Shown: positions 1-11,562, counted from the first letter of the stretch. The stretch is DNA of 64,000 bases from Echinarachnius parma (GCA_037951105.1 JBAMJV010008019.1:62001-126000); one strand, 5' to 3'. The notes: generated by a model from the sequence alone, not told the origin. Translations and numbers: made by a program.

Positions 1-420
1 TTGAGTGGCCCGGGCCAGCAGTCCAGTGTTAGCCACATGAAGCCCTACGTAAGTAAACATGTACATTTTTGCAAGGACGTTTCAATGTCTGAACATCCAA
101 TATTGAAATTAAATTATGAAACACATTTTTTCCCCAAGGATTTTTTTTCTTCAGCAATTTAAATGTAAATCGTTTAATGCTTCAGCACCAAAGTAGTTTG
201 CAGGACATAATTCCAAATTTGCTAGCTATTAATGAAAAAAGCTTACAGGTAGCGGTGACCGAGATTGTACCTTCCTTTAGGATTAGGGGAAAAATGAGTG
301 CACAAAATAAACATATTTTGCCATTCGAATATTCAACCAGAAAGGTAAATGATTAAAAATGAGCAAAGAAAAATAGGCTTCGTTTGAATAGCTACGATTG
401 TGTTAAGACTAAACAAAATT

Positions 421-545
421 GAACCAAATTGGCCCAAATTGGCCAAAATGCCTGAAATAGCCCCCAAAAGTTATATAAGAGCCCCAGTAAATTTGCATTT
501 AATTTTGTTTTCATGCAGGCAAGATTGAAAAGCAGCCCCTTGCAT
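421..545 (+). repeat. AGCCCC-box dispersed repeat, fragment
   Basis: This is a fragment of a family seen about a dozen times in the window. It carries AGCCCCC and GAGCCCC boxes about 25-35 bp apart, then AAATTTGCA, then TTTTCATGCAGGCAAG and AGCAGCCCCTT. Other copies are near 3918, 7222, 32400, 38775, 39765, 40950, 47990, 50695, 54605 and 60340. Positions 1-420 before it show no gene or recognisable repeat. Confidence 0.6.
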
Positions 546-1520
546 TATTTATTTGTCAGGCACGTTTGACTAGACACGTTAAATTTCTTGCGTCTGAAAA
601 CGGGGATGGAGAATCAGGGAAACTTGAAACAAAAAACACTATAACAACAGCAAAACAAAAGGTACTTTAGCTTGATTATACCATTACACACTATCAGGCC
701 TCATAAAACAGTAATTGTCTGCCAGGTTTAGAATGCAGGCACAAGAGTGCTGTTTACTCTTCCCATCAATGTAGGTCAATTGATGAACCAGACAAACAAA
801 TCATATCAATAGATTTTATAGTATTATTTTCATGATGGCAAGTTTGAAAAGTAACCCCTGAAAAATACAAAATACAAAATTTCCCACTGCATCATATATA
901 ATTGTCGCACATGAAATTTATTCTGTGTGAAAACAGGGATGGTTGGAATTGAGGATCAGAGAAACTTGAAACAAAAACACTATAAAAAAAAAAAACACAC
1001 ACAAAAAAAGGTACTTTAGCTTGATTATACCATTACACACTATCAGGCCTCATCAACAGTAATTGTCTGTGAGGTTTAGAATGCTAGGCACAATGCAGCT
1101 TTTTACTCTCCCCATCAAATAGGTCAATCGATAAACCAGACAAATTAATCATATCACTGGATTTTAGAGTTTTATTTTCATGATGGCAAGCTTAAAAAGT
1201 AGCCCCTGAAAAATAAATATGTATTTTTTTCCCCCACTGCATCATAATTACTTGTCACACATGAAATTTCTTCTGTCTGAAAACAGGGATGGTTGGAATT
1301 GAGGATCAGAGAAACTTGAAGCAAAAACACTGTAACAAAAAAATACCACAAAAAAGGGTACTTTAGCTTGATTAAATACCATTACACACTATCAGGCCTC
1401 ATAAAACTGTAATTATTGTCTGTCAAGGTTTAGAATGAAGGCACAATGGAGCTGTTTACTCTCCCATCAATGTAGGTCAATTGACGAACCAGACAAAGAA
1501 TAATATCACTAGATTTTATA
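510..1520 (+). repeat. Direct tandem repeat, about 348 bp x 3
   Basis: Three successive units share GGTACTTTAGCTTGATTA, ACCATTACACACTATCAGGC, CCAGACAAA and a CATGATGGCAAG end. The first landmark lies near 661, 1011 and 1357, giving periods of about 350 and 346 bp. Each unit ends with the tail of the AGCCCC-box repeat, so that repeat was copied with the unit. Confidence 0.8.
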
Positions 1521-2125
1521 TAAGGTCACGGTTAATTTGTTTCCAATGGAGATGGTGGAAGGCCGTTTCTCACAGATTAGAGACACGCATAAATAAATAC
1601 TATTGTATACCTGTACACTTCATATGACCAGGGGCCCATTGCAGAAAGAGATACAATCGATTGTAAGTTACAATAACTGTAATTCAGAACATTTTCCGCT
1701 TTTAAACCATCAGATTTGCGCATTTAGAACACATGATCGGATTTATAATTGATTGTAAATTACAATCGACTGTATCTCTTTCCGCAAAGGGGCCTAGATT
1801 GTATAAGGTCGTGGGTAATTTGTTTCCAATGGACGTGGTGGAAGGCCGTTTCTCACAGATTAGAGTCCCGCATAAATAAATACAACTGTACACCTGTACA
1901 CTTTATGTGACCAGTGACCATAGACTATTTCATTTCATTATCAACAGTCCTGCTCAGGTAAAACAATACTAGCGGTAGAGCGCTAGATTGTATATCACTA
2001 GATTTGTTAAGGTCATGGATAGCTTGTTTTGAATGGACACAGTGGACAGTGGAAGGCAGATTAGGTTCATGCATAAATACATGTAGATACAACTGTTTAC
2101 CTGTACACTTCATATGACCTGTCCA
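1512..2125. repeat. Diverged direct repeats with tRNA-like fragments
   Basis: A unit of about 120 bp (AAGGTCNNGG ... TTTCCAATGGA ... CACAGATTAG ... CTGTACACTT) occurs near 1520, 1805 and 2005. The stretch near 1970-1995 (TAGCGGTAGAGCGCTAGATT) resembles a tRNA D-arm or A box, and AAGGTCNTGG resembles the sequence that leads into a B box. A decayed tRNA-derived SINE is possible. No intact tRNA fold is visible. Confidence 0.4.
1632..1794. mobile_element. Miniature inverted-repeat element
   Basis: The two ends are imperfect inverted repeats of about 45 bp that begin GGCCCATTGC and GGCCCCTTTGC. Both continue into GAAAGAGATACAATCGATTG and its variant. There is no coding capacity. The element sits inside the direct-repeat block at 1512-2125. 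Confidence 0.75.
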
Positions 2126-2295
2126 TAGGCATAGATGATACAGTATTTAATGTGATTATCTACATACTGTGCTGACATACTATCCATGCCCTAACCTGCA
2201 TATCACCTGTGAATATAGGTCACATATGATAAGACATTTACTGCTCTTTTTACATACCATGCCTTATCATGGCTTAGAGATGATACTTTATCATA

Positions 2296-2550
2296 TGTGA
2301 CCGGCTATAGCAAAACCCGGCACTTGTAGGTAAAAATCAAAATGTAGATTTTCATACCATCACAAAGGCCTCATCTCAAGCTATCATTTGATGCGTTGTT
2401 CTAACTAATTGGTCAATAATTGGCGAAGATATGATTGTTTAAATTTCACAATCATAGGTCTTTTACACACATTGTGTGAACTTAAAATGCCCATTTCTTC
2501 AAAACATGAATTACCGACAAGTGCCGGGTTTTGCTAAATAGCCGGTCACA
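2296..2550. mobile_element. MITE with TA duplication, TIR TGTGACCGGCTAT
   Basis: The left end TGTGACCGGCTAT and GCAAAACCCGGCACTTGT are mirrored at the right end with only small differences, giving a terminal inverted repeat of about 35 bp. TA flanks both ends (2294-2295 and 2551-2552). The interior is non-coding. TA duplication suggests the Tc1/mariner group, but no transposase is present to confirm this. Confidence 0.8.
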
Positions 2551-2679
2551 TATTACAGGTGCTATACAAATCAAACATATAATTAGCATTATTTTTCCTC
2601 ATCAAAGGAATGGGGTTTTTTTTCTAAAAAGGGCAAATATACTTAATTTCTGAAAATTAAAAACTACTATCTATATCAA

Positions 2680-2775
2680 AACATGCAGACCCGTCTATAG
2701 ACTGGAAAATCCACCCGATTATAAAGACCATATTCTGAGTCCCCGAGGTGGTATTTAGAGACAGGTTTGACAGTG
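2680..2775. repeat. GTCAAACCTG-family fragment
   Basis: This is a partial, diverged relative of the miniature family whose better copies lie at 32201-32386 and 46268-47055. CCCGTCTATAGACTGG, the AAAGACCA box, GGTGGTATTTAGAGAC and a terminal AGGTTTGACAGTG are recognisable. The left terminus is missing. Confidence 0.45.
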
Positions 2776-2869
2776 CAAATAATACTATTTTTAACACTTT
2801 TTAATAAACTTAAAACTCTACAGTACCTGGATATCAAACATACAGGCCTAATAAAAGCTGTACAAACCA

Positions 2870-3095
2870 GGCCCCATATTCATAAACCTCTGCTACCTTT
2901 AAAATAGTTCCTCGCTAAGTGTATTTTTAATAATACAGTTTATTGAGAAACAAACAGTTTTACTACTTGTCCATAACTAGGGTTAGCTTGGTAAGCTCTA
3001 TTAAACTAAAATGTTGTGTGTTTAATTCTCAGCCATGTCATCCAAAATAGGCTTAGCATGAAATTAAGCTAGTGGGGTTTTATGAATACGGACCC
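2870..3095. mobile_element. MITE, GGCCCCATATTCAT family, copy 1
   Basis: Ends GGCCCCATATTCATAAACC and GGTTTTATGAATACGGACCC are inverted repeats. A second copy with the same ends and internal words (CTGCTAG, TTAGC, AACTAGGGTT) is at 44636-44799. It is non-coding. Confidence 0.7.
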
Positions 3096-3917
3096 TGCTC
3101 ACTAACAAATGTGTGCTCTACATTACATATCAAATATCTTTTATATCATTTTACAGCGCCTGATATGATCGCTGTTATTAAAGTTGTCATCGATAGTATC
3201 CTTTAGTAATTGAATCTTCATAGTAGGTCTATCATTCATTAATTAGATATTAGATAGCAACTTTTGTTAATTAGATATTATTAGGTAGTATCTTACGTGG
3301 TTTAATCAGCCTAGTTCAAACAATTTTGTCCTACTTATCCACAATCAATACTTCTGTCAAGATTGTGACTTGCGTGTATTATGATATTGCATTTGTAGGA
3401 TTAATTGACCTTGGCTTGAATACACGTGTTAACCCATTGCTAATAGGAACCTGGTGGGCCATGTATTTACTCTTGGGGATCATAGGTATTGTAGGGAACA
3501 GGGGGTGTATTCTTAAAATGATTTTAAAGGGCATCAAGCGTGGGGATGCTACACAGCGGGTCGCCATTTTGAACTGGGCCAGTTTGCGCGCACTGCATAA
3601 CACTGAGCTAACGTGCATTACGCACCGTGCGCAACGTGTACTTAAGATGGCGCCGCACATCTGATTTGACGAATCTGAAGTACCTTTAAGTTAATAGTAT
3701 AGTGTATAGTGTATAGTAACTCTACAGAGATTGTAAATATAAGGAACGGATTAAGTGTTTTTCCTCAAAAAATGAAAGCCAAATGGAATAATTTGTCTTT
3801 TCTTCAAAGGCCTGTTGTACATTTCTCTTCTCTCTAAAGACTGCTCGTTGACTTTAAACGTGGTAACATTCATGGGAATAATGTGAAGTGTTTAGAGATG
3901 AGGCCATATCAGGGTAG
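3096..3917. other. No gene seen
   Basis: The open frames here overlap on both strands over the same bases (about 3326-3664), are not bounded by good splice sites and show no recognisable domain. I see no repeat structure other than short TTAGATATTA duplications near 3240-3290. Confidence 0.5.
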
Positions 3918-4080
3918 GAAATATACGGGGGCTGAGGGCGATTTTGCCTCCTTATTTCAAAATAGCCCCCTAAATTATGTAGGTAGCCCCTAAAATTACC
4001 ATAGGGTATTATGTTAAATATTTTGTGATATACATTAGATTGAAAGAGTAGCCCCCTAAAATAAAAAATTAATCCCTGCA
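3918..4080 (+). repeat. AGCCCC-box dispersed repeat
   Basis: It starts AGGGTAGGAAATATACGGGG, continues with GGGCGATTTTGCC and four AGCCCC boxes, and ends near TTAATCCCTGCAT. A near match in the opposite orientation is at 60340-60480, including the same ACCATAGGGTATT core. The ends CAGGGTAGG and GCAGGGATT are weakly inverted, which would fit a decayed hAT-type miniature element. Confidence 0.6.
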
Positions 4081-4189
4081 TTGGGCCGTACGTATATAAA
4101 TTGATCCTATAGATAAGTATTAATAGCAAATTAATTATCAATCAGACAACTCACTTTATATCTCCATCAATAAATACTTCTGTATTAAA

Positions 4190-4550
4190 AAATAAAAAAT
4201 ACAGATCAATCAATCTTTTATGTGTAATAACATTACAAAATGTAGTCTAGCTTTCATATTTTTTTTCAGTGTGAAAATACAGATGACTGATCTACATTCT
4301 TGGCCAATGACATACATTTCAGTTTTGGCTCACGACCTTAATTATGAATAGCATCATATCAGCTGCTGCAGCATAAAACAGATAAAACTGTTCTGTTTAA
4401 CAGAATGTAGTTTAGCGTTTAATTCACATTTTCTGCATGAAATACAGATCACTGATCTACATTCTCGGCCAATGACCTACATTTTTTTCCTCAAGACCTT
4501 AATTATGAATTGGATAGCATCATATCAGCAGCTGCAGCATAAATATAATA
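4190..4550 (+). repeat. Tandem repeat, about 150-180 bp x 2-3
   Basis: Two clear units share CTGATCTACATTCT, GGCCAATGACNTACATTT, ACCTTAATTATGAAT and AGCATCATATCAGC. A third, more diverged unit precedes them from about 4190. Confidence 0.7.
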
Positions 4551-4554
4551 ACAG

Positions 4555-4702
4555 GGAAACGAAAAGGGGAAGTCCGACCAGCAAAAAGTTGCTAGATCAA
4601 TTAATTATAAGACGGGTCAGAAGTGAACAAGTGTGCGCATATTTGGTTGAAAAAGGAAAGTTATTTCAAGAAGATCCAGTGAATCCAACGGTAACCTGGT
4701 AA
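4555..4702 (+). other. Exon-like open segment, uncertain
   Basis: After ATAACAG at 4547-4553 an open frame runs through a polar stretch (KRGSPTSKKLLDQL, then RRVRSEQVCAYLVEKGKLF) to a stop at 4700-4702. A possible GTAACC donor lies just before the stop. The composition is more protein-like than the other frames nearby. I do not recognise the sequence. The upstream pyrimidine tract is poor, so this may be a decayed exon or chance. Confidence 0.2.
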
Positions 4703-4979
4703 AAAGATATTTTCATTAAACGAAGATCAACATAAATGTAAAGAGAGGGGGGGGGGGAATTTGGTTAAAGAAAATATAAAAGTCATGTCAGTTTTTTAAT
4801 GGAGAACGAGCATATCTTTCTTGTTACCTTCTAAATCATTTTTAACCCTTTGATTTCTTAAATTGTGTTTACTTTTGTTTATTTTCACATATTTATTTCT
4901 AGTTCCTTTTTTATAAACCCTTTCACTTCTCTACTTCATTACTTTTAACCTTTTCCTTTTAACTAAATTGTCTCCCTAG

Positions 4980-5245
4980 TTCTTTCTTGCATTGAGGGTT
5001 TTAGAATTTTGCTGAATATTGTTGATTTAAAATGCAGTATCAGGACTGATCTGCACAAGGCTGACTATAAGATTGTTTGTTTGTTTGTTTGTTTTATTTA
5101 GAATTTTAATATTTCCCTTTTAACTACAATTTTCTATCTGGTTCTTTCTTGCATTGAGGGTTTTATCCAAGCTGAATTTTGCTGAATTTTGTTGAATATT
5201 GCTGATTTATAGCGCTGTCAATATTGATCGGCACAAGGCTGACTA
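4980..5245 (+). repeat. Direct duplication, about 165-180 bp period
   Basis: TTCTTTCTTGCATTGAGGGT, GCTGAATATTG and GCACAAGGCTGACTA recur in the same order in two adjacent units near 4980-5070 and 5140-5245. A (GTTT)n tract lies between them. Confidence 0.75.
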
Positions 5246-5429
5246 AGACTGTAATGGGAGACAACTGTTTCCTGCAGATCATATCAAGGGGGATGTACAT
5301 GTACAACGGCGGCGTGAAGGTGTGTGCATTAAAGAGATACTAGAGCGTTGCTTTTGTTTTGTTGAATTGTGTTGTATTTAAAATTTGTATCTTTAGTAAT
5401 AGTTAATATCAGGGTTCCACGTAATTATT

Positions 5430-5580
5430 TTTGCTGTTTTCCGACCGTTACTATATAGGGTTTGTTTTTTAATCGTATTTATTGCTTAGAAATCGTACTG
5501 CCATATTAACATTAACAAATTGTACTAAATACGGCAAAATTGTACTAAATACGGCAAACTCGTACTACTGGGCATCTCTG
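5430..5580 (+). repeat. CGTACT...GGCATCTCTG repeat fragment
   Basis: TTTATTGCTTAGAAATCGTA, TTGTACTAAATACGGCAAAA (twice) and GGCATCTCTG recur at 8860-8960 and in two tandem units at 15178-15570. I see no complete element ends here. Positions 5590-6165 that follow show no gene or repeat. Confidence 0.6.
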
Positions 5581-6169
5581 CATAACCAAGTAGAAGCATA
5601 TAACATGTTTTCGGTTTATGGTTGAAATGTTTGAATTTGAAAGTCTCCCTGGGACTGCGTCAACTGTGTACAAAGTTATGGCGATGATTTAGCAAGTATC
5701 ACCTCGCATTTTCACTCATTACTCGGCCATATACTTCCATTTAACATGGAATTTTCACACATCACTTGGTGGACATATCAAATCACTGAAAACACTTTTT
5801 TATAGATTCTGTGTTGGTTTTTGAACAAGCAAACAAAATCACTGGATCATAATATTGTCCCATATATCTGTGTGTGCGTTGTATCTGCCATTCTAGTGTA
5901 TTAAGTGATTTAATGCACATCTTTTTTTATATATGATTTATGCATTCAGAAACAAAAAGCAAAAGAGATTACGAAAAAATCAGCATACTGCACTAGTACC
6001 TTACCTCCTCATTGCATAGTACAATAACCTTTTATTGGCAAATGATATAATTGGCCTGTATTGAAATGGTTCAATAACTCAACATTCATGCACTTGGCAT
6101 TGTTATCTGGTTTCCTGTTTGCAATTTTCACAATAGCAATACCGTACCTTGTTGATAAAAGTGTATGTG

Positions 6170-6660
6170 TAGTTATAGTAATGTTGTTGTTGTTTTGATT
6201 GCTGTCTCTCATCATCAGAAAGGAAGCTATTTGTACTGATGTTGTTCATCATCAGAATGAATGCTTCTGTTGTTGTTTTTGTTGCCGTGTCTTTCACCAT
6301 TAGAATGGAAACTTATGTACTGTTGTCGTTTTCATTGCTATTTCTCTCATGAATCAGAATAGAAGCGTAGATGTGTGGTTGCTTTTATGATCAGAATGTA
6401 ATTGTCGTACTGTTGTGTTCGTTGCTTTGTCTCTCACCATCAGAAAGGCAACTGATGTACTGTTGTTGTTTTTGATGCTTTGTCTCAACCATCAGAAAGG
6501 AAACTGATGTACTGTTGTAGTTTTTGATGCTTTGTCTCAACCATCAGAAAGGAAACTGATGGACTGTTGTTTTTTTTGTTGCTTTTTTTCTCTCACAATC
6601 ATGACAGCAACTATACCGTCTTTGTTTTTGTTGCTTTTTTTCTTATCATCAGAATGGAAA
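6170..6660 (+). repeat. Minisatellite, about 60 bp units
   Basis: About eight imperfect units share CATCAGAANGGAAAC, TGTACTGTTGTTGTT and GCTTTGTCTCTCA. The strand is strongly T/G rich. The open frames over it are by-products of the repeat. Confidence 0.8.
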
Positions 6661-7104
6661 GCTCAGATGCAGTGAATGAATACAAGAATAAGATATATTC
6701 GAGTCACGTGCGGCCTCTTGTTCAGTGTGCCAAGAATCCCAAGTAAGGATGAATCTCTCTCTCAACGCGTTATATACAAGGATTTTTATTTTTTTTCATT
6801 TCAAGATGCAAGAATAATATATATGTTTGCCAAGATTCAAGATGAATTTTTGATGCCAAGAATTTGAGATGACTTTCTGGCTGCCAAGGCCATTCATGCT
6901 TCCAGGGTGGAAAGGATGTGATCAAAACTCTGCATGAACTCATGACTTACTGATATACAGAATGGAGACAAAGTCAACTGCTACTCTGCCAACATTCAAG
7001 CTGCAAATGCCATGCTGTTCTATGCTGAAAAGGGATCTATATATAGTAGGGTCCTTACTCTATATTATTGTTCCTATATGATTACAACTGAGAATTCAAT
7101 ACAT

Positions 7105-7218
7105 TTAAATTTGGCCCGTAGTCAGGGGGTGAATACAAACCTCCCCTCCCCTCCCCCCCCCCCCCCCCCCCCCCCCCCAATTTAGAAAGGTACACTGGCA
7201 CATCCTGGCTACGGGCAT
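7105..7218. mobile_element. Small inverted-end element with poly-C core
   Basis: GGCCCGTAGTCAGGGG on the left and CCTGGCTACGGGC on the right are imperfect inverted repeats around a C tract of more than 30 bases (about 7142-7178). It is probably a decayed miniature element in which the homopolymer has expanded. A similar design is at 27367-27560. Confidence 0.5.
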
Positions 7219-7221
7219 GTG

Positions 7222-7325
7222 AATGAAGGAGAGCCCTCATTAATTTGCATAGATGAAATACAAATCAAATTTCAAGTGCTATTCACATGCAGGCAAGATT
7301 GATATGTAGCCCCCCAAAGAATGAA
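7222..7325 (+). repeat. AGCCCC-box dispersed repeat, fragment
   Basis: GAGAGCCCTCATTAATTTGC and TTCACATGCAGGCAAGATTG followed by AGCCCCCCAAAG are the central and right parts of the family. Confidence 0.55.
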
Positions 7326-7422
7326 TTCTAACTTTGTCCAGGTTTTTTTTAAATAATGTTTTCGATTTCAAATGGCACAGGCTGTCATGATTGATAATCA
7401 TCTCTAAGCACTTTGTAGAGGT

Positions 7423-7515
7423 ATTATCCCGTTCAGGACTGATTGAATTTGCTATAACATGTATTCTCCATAGACCCAAGCCCGAGTATTTTTGGGACCA
7501 GTCCTGAACGGGTTA
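7423..7515. mobile_element. Short MITE, CCCGTTCAGGACTG ends, copy 1
   Basis: CCCGTTCAGGACTG at the left and CAGTCCTGAACGGG at the right are perfect inverted repeats around about 60 bp. A second copy in the opposite orientation, with diverged ends, is at 31420-31512. TTAA lies outside the right end here and at both ends of the second copy. Confidence 0.75.
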
Positions 7516-7564
7516 ATATACCCTGCTCTTTTATGGATTTCAGTTCAATCTGCACAATTATTGT

Positions 7565-7860
7565 CTGCACCTTCTAAATTCCCCGGGGAGCATACTAGAC
7601 AAGAATAACCATGTAGGTACATCTGCATTCTTGTTCGCACAACGTGGATCTGTTCAAATGTAACTCTCATAAGAAAACAGTGGCAAAGTGATTGAATATC
7701 TTTTACTGTGTGTACCTTATTATTCCCACAGGGAGCACACTAGACAAGAGTAACCATGTAGGAACACACATGTACATCTGCAGGCTTCTTCACACGACGT
7801 GGAACCTGTTCAAATGTACTCTCATAGGTAAACAGTGGCAATGCAATTGCATAACTTGCT
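7565..7860 (+). repeat. Direct duplication, about 165 bp period
   Basis: GGGAGCATACTAGACAAGA, AACCATGTAGG, ACATCTGCA, CTGTTCAAATGTA, CTCATA and AAACAGTGGCAA occur in the same order in two adjacent units. Confidence 0.75.
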
Positions 7861-7929
7861 GAATGACATACAGATCCTATCCTACCACAACACCTCACAT
7901 TCTTATACCCAAACATGGAGAACTGTGTA

Positions 7930-8500
7930 TGTAGTGTGGAAAGCTCCGCACCTATGGAAGCAGGGTGCATGGCTCTGAATCACAGCCTAGAGGGGAACCC
8001 GCAGACACAGAAGCTTGCATGTCTGTGACCTCGTCTGTGACCTTATCTGTGACCCTTTGTGTTTATTACTGAGGTCATATGGCCTGTTGGATTGGAGTTG
8101 AGCTCTACAAAGGTTGGTGTACTTTGCCACCCATGGAAGTAGGGGTCTGGATCACAACCTACTAGAGGGGAAGCCCAGACACAGAAGTTTGCATGTCTGT
8201 GACCTTGTCTGTGATCTTGTCTGTGACCCTGTGTGTTTATAGTGATACAGGCTGTTAAACTCTCTTGATAGATAAACCAATGAAGGGAGCCTGGCTCTGC
8301 TGTAGTATGACCTGAGTCTATGTCACATGGAAGCAGGGTCTGAATCAAAGCCTAGAGGGGAACCCCCAGACACTGAAGCTTGCATGTCTGTGACCCTGTG
8401 TGTTTACTCTATAAGGTCACAAAGTCTGTTGAACTCTCTTCCCAGGTCAACCAATGATGGGGGAGCCTGGCTGTGCTGTGGTATGTTCTGCATCCAACCA
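7930..8500 (+). repeat. Tandem repeat, about 185 bp x 3, with CTGTGACC sub-repeats
   Basis: Three units share ATGGAAGNAGGG, AGAGGGGAANCC, CAGACACNGAAG and GCATGTCTGTGACC. Within each unit the CTGTGACCNTGT word itself repeats one to three times, so copy number changed at two levels. Confidence 0.8.
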
Positions 8501-8859
8501 TGTCTATCAACATCCAAATAAAAGGTTGATGTACTATGCCCTTCTGCGACTGGTGGTGATGGTTGGATGAGAAACAGTGCACAGTGAGAGCAAAAGTAAA
8601 CTTGAAGATGAATGGAGCACAAGCTATGCAAAGGGGTTTATGGTGAAAATCTAATGAGGCGAGATGTAATCTGTCCATCAGTGACATGCTATGGCAGTAA
8701 TGGCAGACTGTATCTCAAACTTAGAAAGACTTGGCAGAATTGAAAAACTGTGAAACACCCCACACACACAAAATTAAATGTACACTCTTATCACCAACTA
8801 TGTGAAAGAATATATGTTTACTAATATGCAGAGATTTTTTTTCTTTCTTTTTTTTTTCT

Positions 8860-8960
8860 TTCTTCAAAAAACTTATTTTTTGCTAAGAAAATGTACTGCC
8901 GTATTTCCATCAATAAAACGTACTAAATACGATAAAAACGTACTAGTTGGCATCTCTGAA
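8860..8960 (+). repeat. CGTACT...GGCATCTCTG repeat fragment
   Basis: TGTACTGCCGTATTT, CGTACTAAATACG and CGTACTAGTTGGCATCTCTG match the family at 5430-5580 and 15178-15570. Confidence 0.55.
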
Positions 8961-9303
8961 TATGGGATTATAACAATTTGGCCAAAACAATTTTAGAAAA
9001 CGATTTGTATACAAATCGATATCGCTGATGGTTGTAATTTGAAATGTTCGTCTGCACATTACATACACACAAACCCCGCCACGCGTGACAGAACGGCTAG
9101 CCGATCAGCTATCACATTTTACAATGTTATGGTTCATAATTTACCACATAAACCCTCTTTTATACTATTCCAACCATGTTGATCAATTTGTTAGGCCAAC
9201 AAGAGTGGATTTCAGTAATTCTCCCAATACTGTTCTATGGCTTTAATAAAGACAATACCCTCCAGTTGCCCAGCTATGAGCTCAATCCTGATACTGGCTT
9301 ATA

Positions 9304-9770
9304 CTAGGTGTTAAAAAAAACCTGTAATGTTTTTAATCCGTAATAACTCAGTCGCTTATGAATGGAATTAAATCAAAACTTCAGACAATGTAAACAGATA
9401 CTGTCAAATTTCCTGTGCCAAGTTGTATCAGATTTCAATCAGAGAAAGGGTGGCTATTGTCAATTTAAAAAAAAAATTAGAATCGGCCACTTTCGACATT
9501 TCGAATTACAAAATACTTGGTCGATGAGGGCACCAACACAAAAGGTGACCAGCAATGAATAGACGCCAAGTCGAAAGTGGCCGATTCTAAAGTTAATGTT
9601 TTTTTTAAATTGACAATAGCCACCCTTTCTCTGAATGAAATCTGATAAAACTTGGCACAAGAAATTTGACAGTATCCCTTTACATTGTCTGAAGTTTTAA
9701 TTTAATTCTATTAATAAGCGACTGAGTTATTCCGGATTAAAAACATAACATTTTTTTTTTTAACACCTAG
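9304..9770. mobile_element. Long fold-back MITE with TA duplication
   Basis: The element is almost entirely an inverted repeat. It starts CTAGGTGTTAAAAA and ends TTTAACACCTAG. Arms of more than 200 bp mirror each other (for example AACTCAGTCGCTTAT, CTTCAGACAATGTAAA, GAGAAAGGGTGGCTATTGTC, AATCGGCCACTTTCGAC) around a short unmatched centre near 9510-9560. TA flanks both ends (9302-9303 and 9771-9772). The open frames over it are mirror artefacts. Confidence 0.9.
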
Positions 9771-10816
9771 TACTATACATTCTATTTAGGTCCGTTCCTC
9801 ATTTTTCCTTTTTAATAGCAGTCAGTTCGTCACACTACATACACAAATACACTCCCAATGAAGATGCCCCATCGAGATTAGCCATACGAGGAAATCATAA
9901 TAATACAATGTGTGAGATCGGACGATGTGGCTGTGTATGTGAACTTTAAATAGTTTCGCTTTACTTTCTAGTTTCGAACAGCTGTTGCTGCTATTTTAAA
10001 GCCCAGTGATAGTTTAGTGTAACTGCTTAAAAAGTTCTGGAAAACTTTCCAAATTATTCAAATTGCAAAATTGCAAACAAACTTGATTCTCTCAATAAAA
10101 TTGTGTGCTCTTTCAAATTGTACACTTTCTTTTTCATTCCCTCACGGAAATAGTATTTCTCGAAGCGCTCTCTCAACCCAAACTGAACTATCCCTTTAAG
10201 ATTTGATCTAATGCTGTACAACATGAACACAATACTATTCCTTTATTGCACTTTAAGTGTACATGTACGATAAGTAGGGAAATCCCAGCAGCATGTGTCA
10301 AACATCTGATCTTAATTTCTTCTTACTTCTGCCCACAGTGGTTCTGAGATCAAATCTATCTCCCCTGGAACTGAACATTTTCCATAAACTTGTACAAGTT
10401 GTGCAAGTTTGCACAAATATTTGTTTGTACAAACAAAAAAAATTGCACTTCATTGTTTTTAATTTAAATAGCTGTATTGCAACAATATTTTCAGATAAAT
10501 AATAAAGCATTGTTAGCTGTATACAAGAAAAAACATATTCATTTAATTCTGAGAGTAGAAAAAAAAACAATGCCAAATTTGATTTTCTGTGTCCTGACAT
10601 CGAATATACAAAACATGTGTGGGCAAATAAAACAAGATTCTAGCATATTCTCTCATTCTTCAAATTTAATCTCAAGTTTTAAACCATGGATTTGCAGAGT
10701 CAAAAGGGCTTATCTTTTCCATTATTCATTTCTTAGAATAACTCTGGAGAGAAAATGATTGATTACTAGTTCTATTACAATCTAGGGATAGATGGTTAAT
10801 GGCAGTTATGAAAATA

Positions 10817-11068
10817 TGAAGAGCTTAATTCCAAAAGGGGCTATATCCACTTTCCATTAAAAAAAATAGTTAACGATATCAGCGCATAAATAAGCTACGT
10901 AGCTATCTAGAAATCTGAATTTTAGGACGAATTACGAGATCAAAATCAAAATATGGAACGTTCAATTTTCATATTCCCGTAGGCACGTGTACAAAGTTGG
11001 ACAAAGAAACCTGATTTTCTCCGAAATTGAAAAAGTGGATATAGCCCCTTTTGGAAATAAGCTCTTCA
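10817..11068. mobile_element. MITE with TA duplication, TIR TGAAGAGCTTA
   Basis: Terminal inverted repeats of about 35 bp begin TGAAGAGCTTA and continue TTCCAAAAGGGGCTATATCC. TA flanks both sides (10815-10816 and 11069-11070). The interior is non-coding. The preceding stretch 9773-10814 shows no gene. Confidence 0.85.
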
Positions 11069-11201
11069 TAAAAAATTATATAGATGAGGATTTTCTATTC
11101 AAACACACAATCCAGGCCCCTTTCAAATGATCTTAGTAAAATCCACCTTCCTTCCTTGGGATCAAAATCTTATACACGTACAGCAGTGTCTCTTTTATGA
11201 A

Positions 11202-11240
11202 TTTAAAGGGATCTAGTAACATTGTCAAAACCCAAAAAAC
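11202..11240 (+). repeat. Solo end of TTAA family 1
   Basis: TTAAAGGGATCTAGTAACAT is the terminus of the TTAA family 1 element, but no second terminus follows. An inverted pair GTATCTACG...CGTAGATA at about 11280-11370 may belong to a different decayed element. Confidence 0.5.
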
Positions 11241-11562
11241 TTACTTAGAACTATATAGCAGTTCTCACATAAATTTATTGTATCTACGTCATATCTACGT
11301 AACTAAAATATTCAACTGTACTTTGGGAATAGCGATTTGCTATAATATATTTTAGTAACGTAGATATGAGGTATATATATTATACAATGGATTTTAACTT
11401 AAAACCCTTCTCAGAATACACCCCCAGGTAATTTACATAATAGAAAAAAAGGAGAGTCTTTAATAATATACTTTTTTGTATATCTTTCCGTCACCTACAC
11501 ATGTCCATTGCAATAGTGCCAGAATATTTTTAAAAATTCCCCTATTAAAAAGTGATAAAATG

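Noticed and set aside
3326-3664. 112-codon plus-strand frame with an overlapping minus-strand frame
   Set aside because: Both strands are open over the same bases, there is no domain, and the splice context is poor. Most likely chance.
4149-4175. Perfect-looking 25-nt minus-strand mini-exon (AATACAG ... GTGAGT)
   Set aside because: In the phase required by the large exon it hits a stop, so it cannot be the next exon. Probably chance in T-rich DNA.
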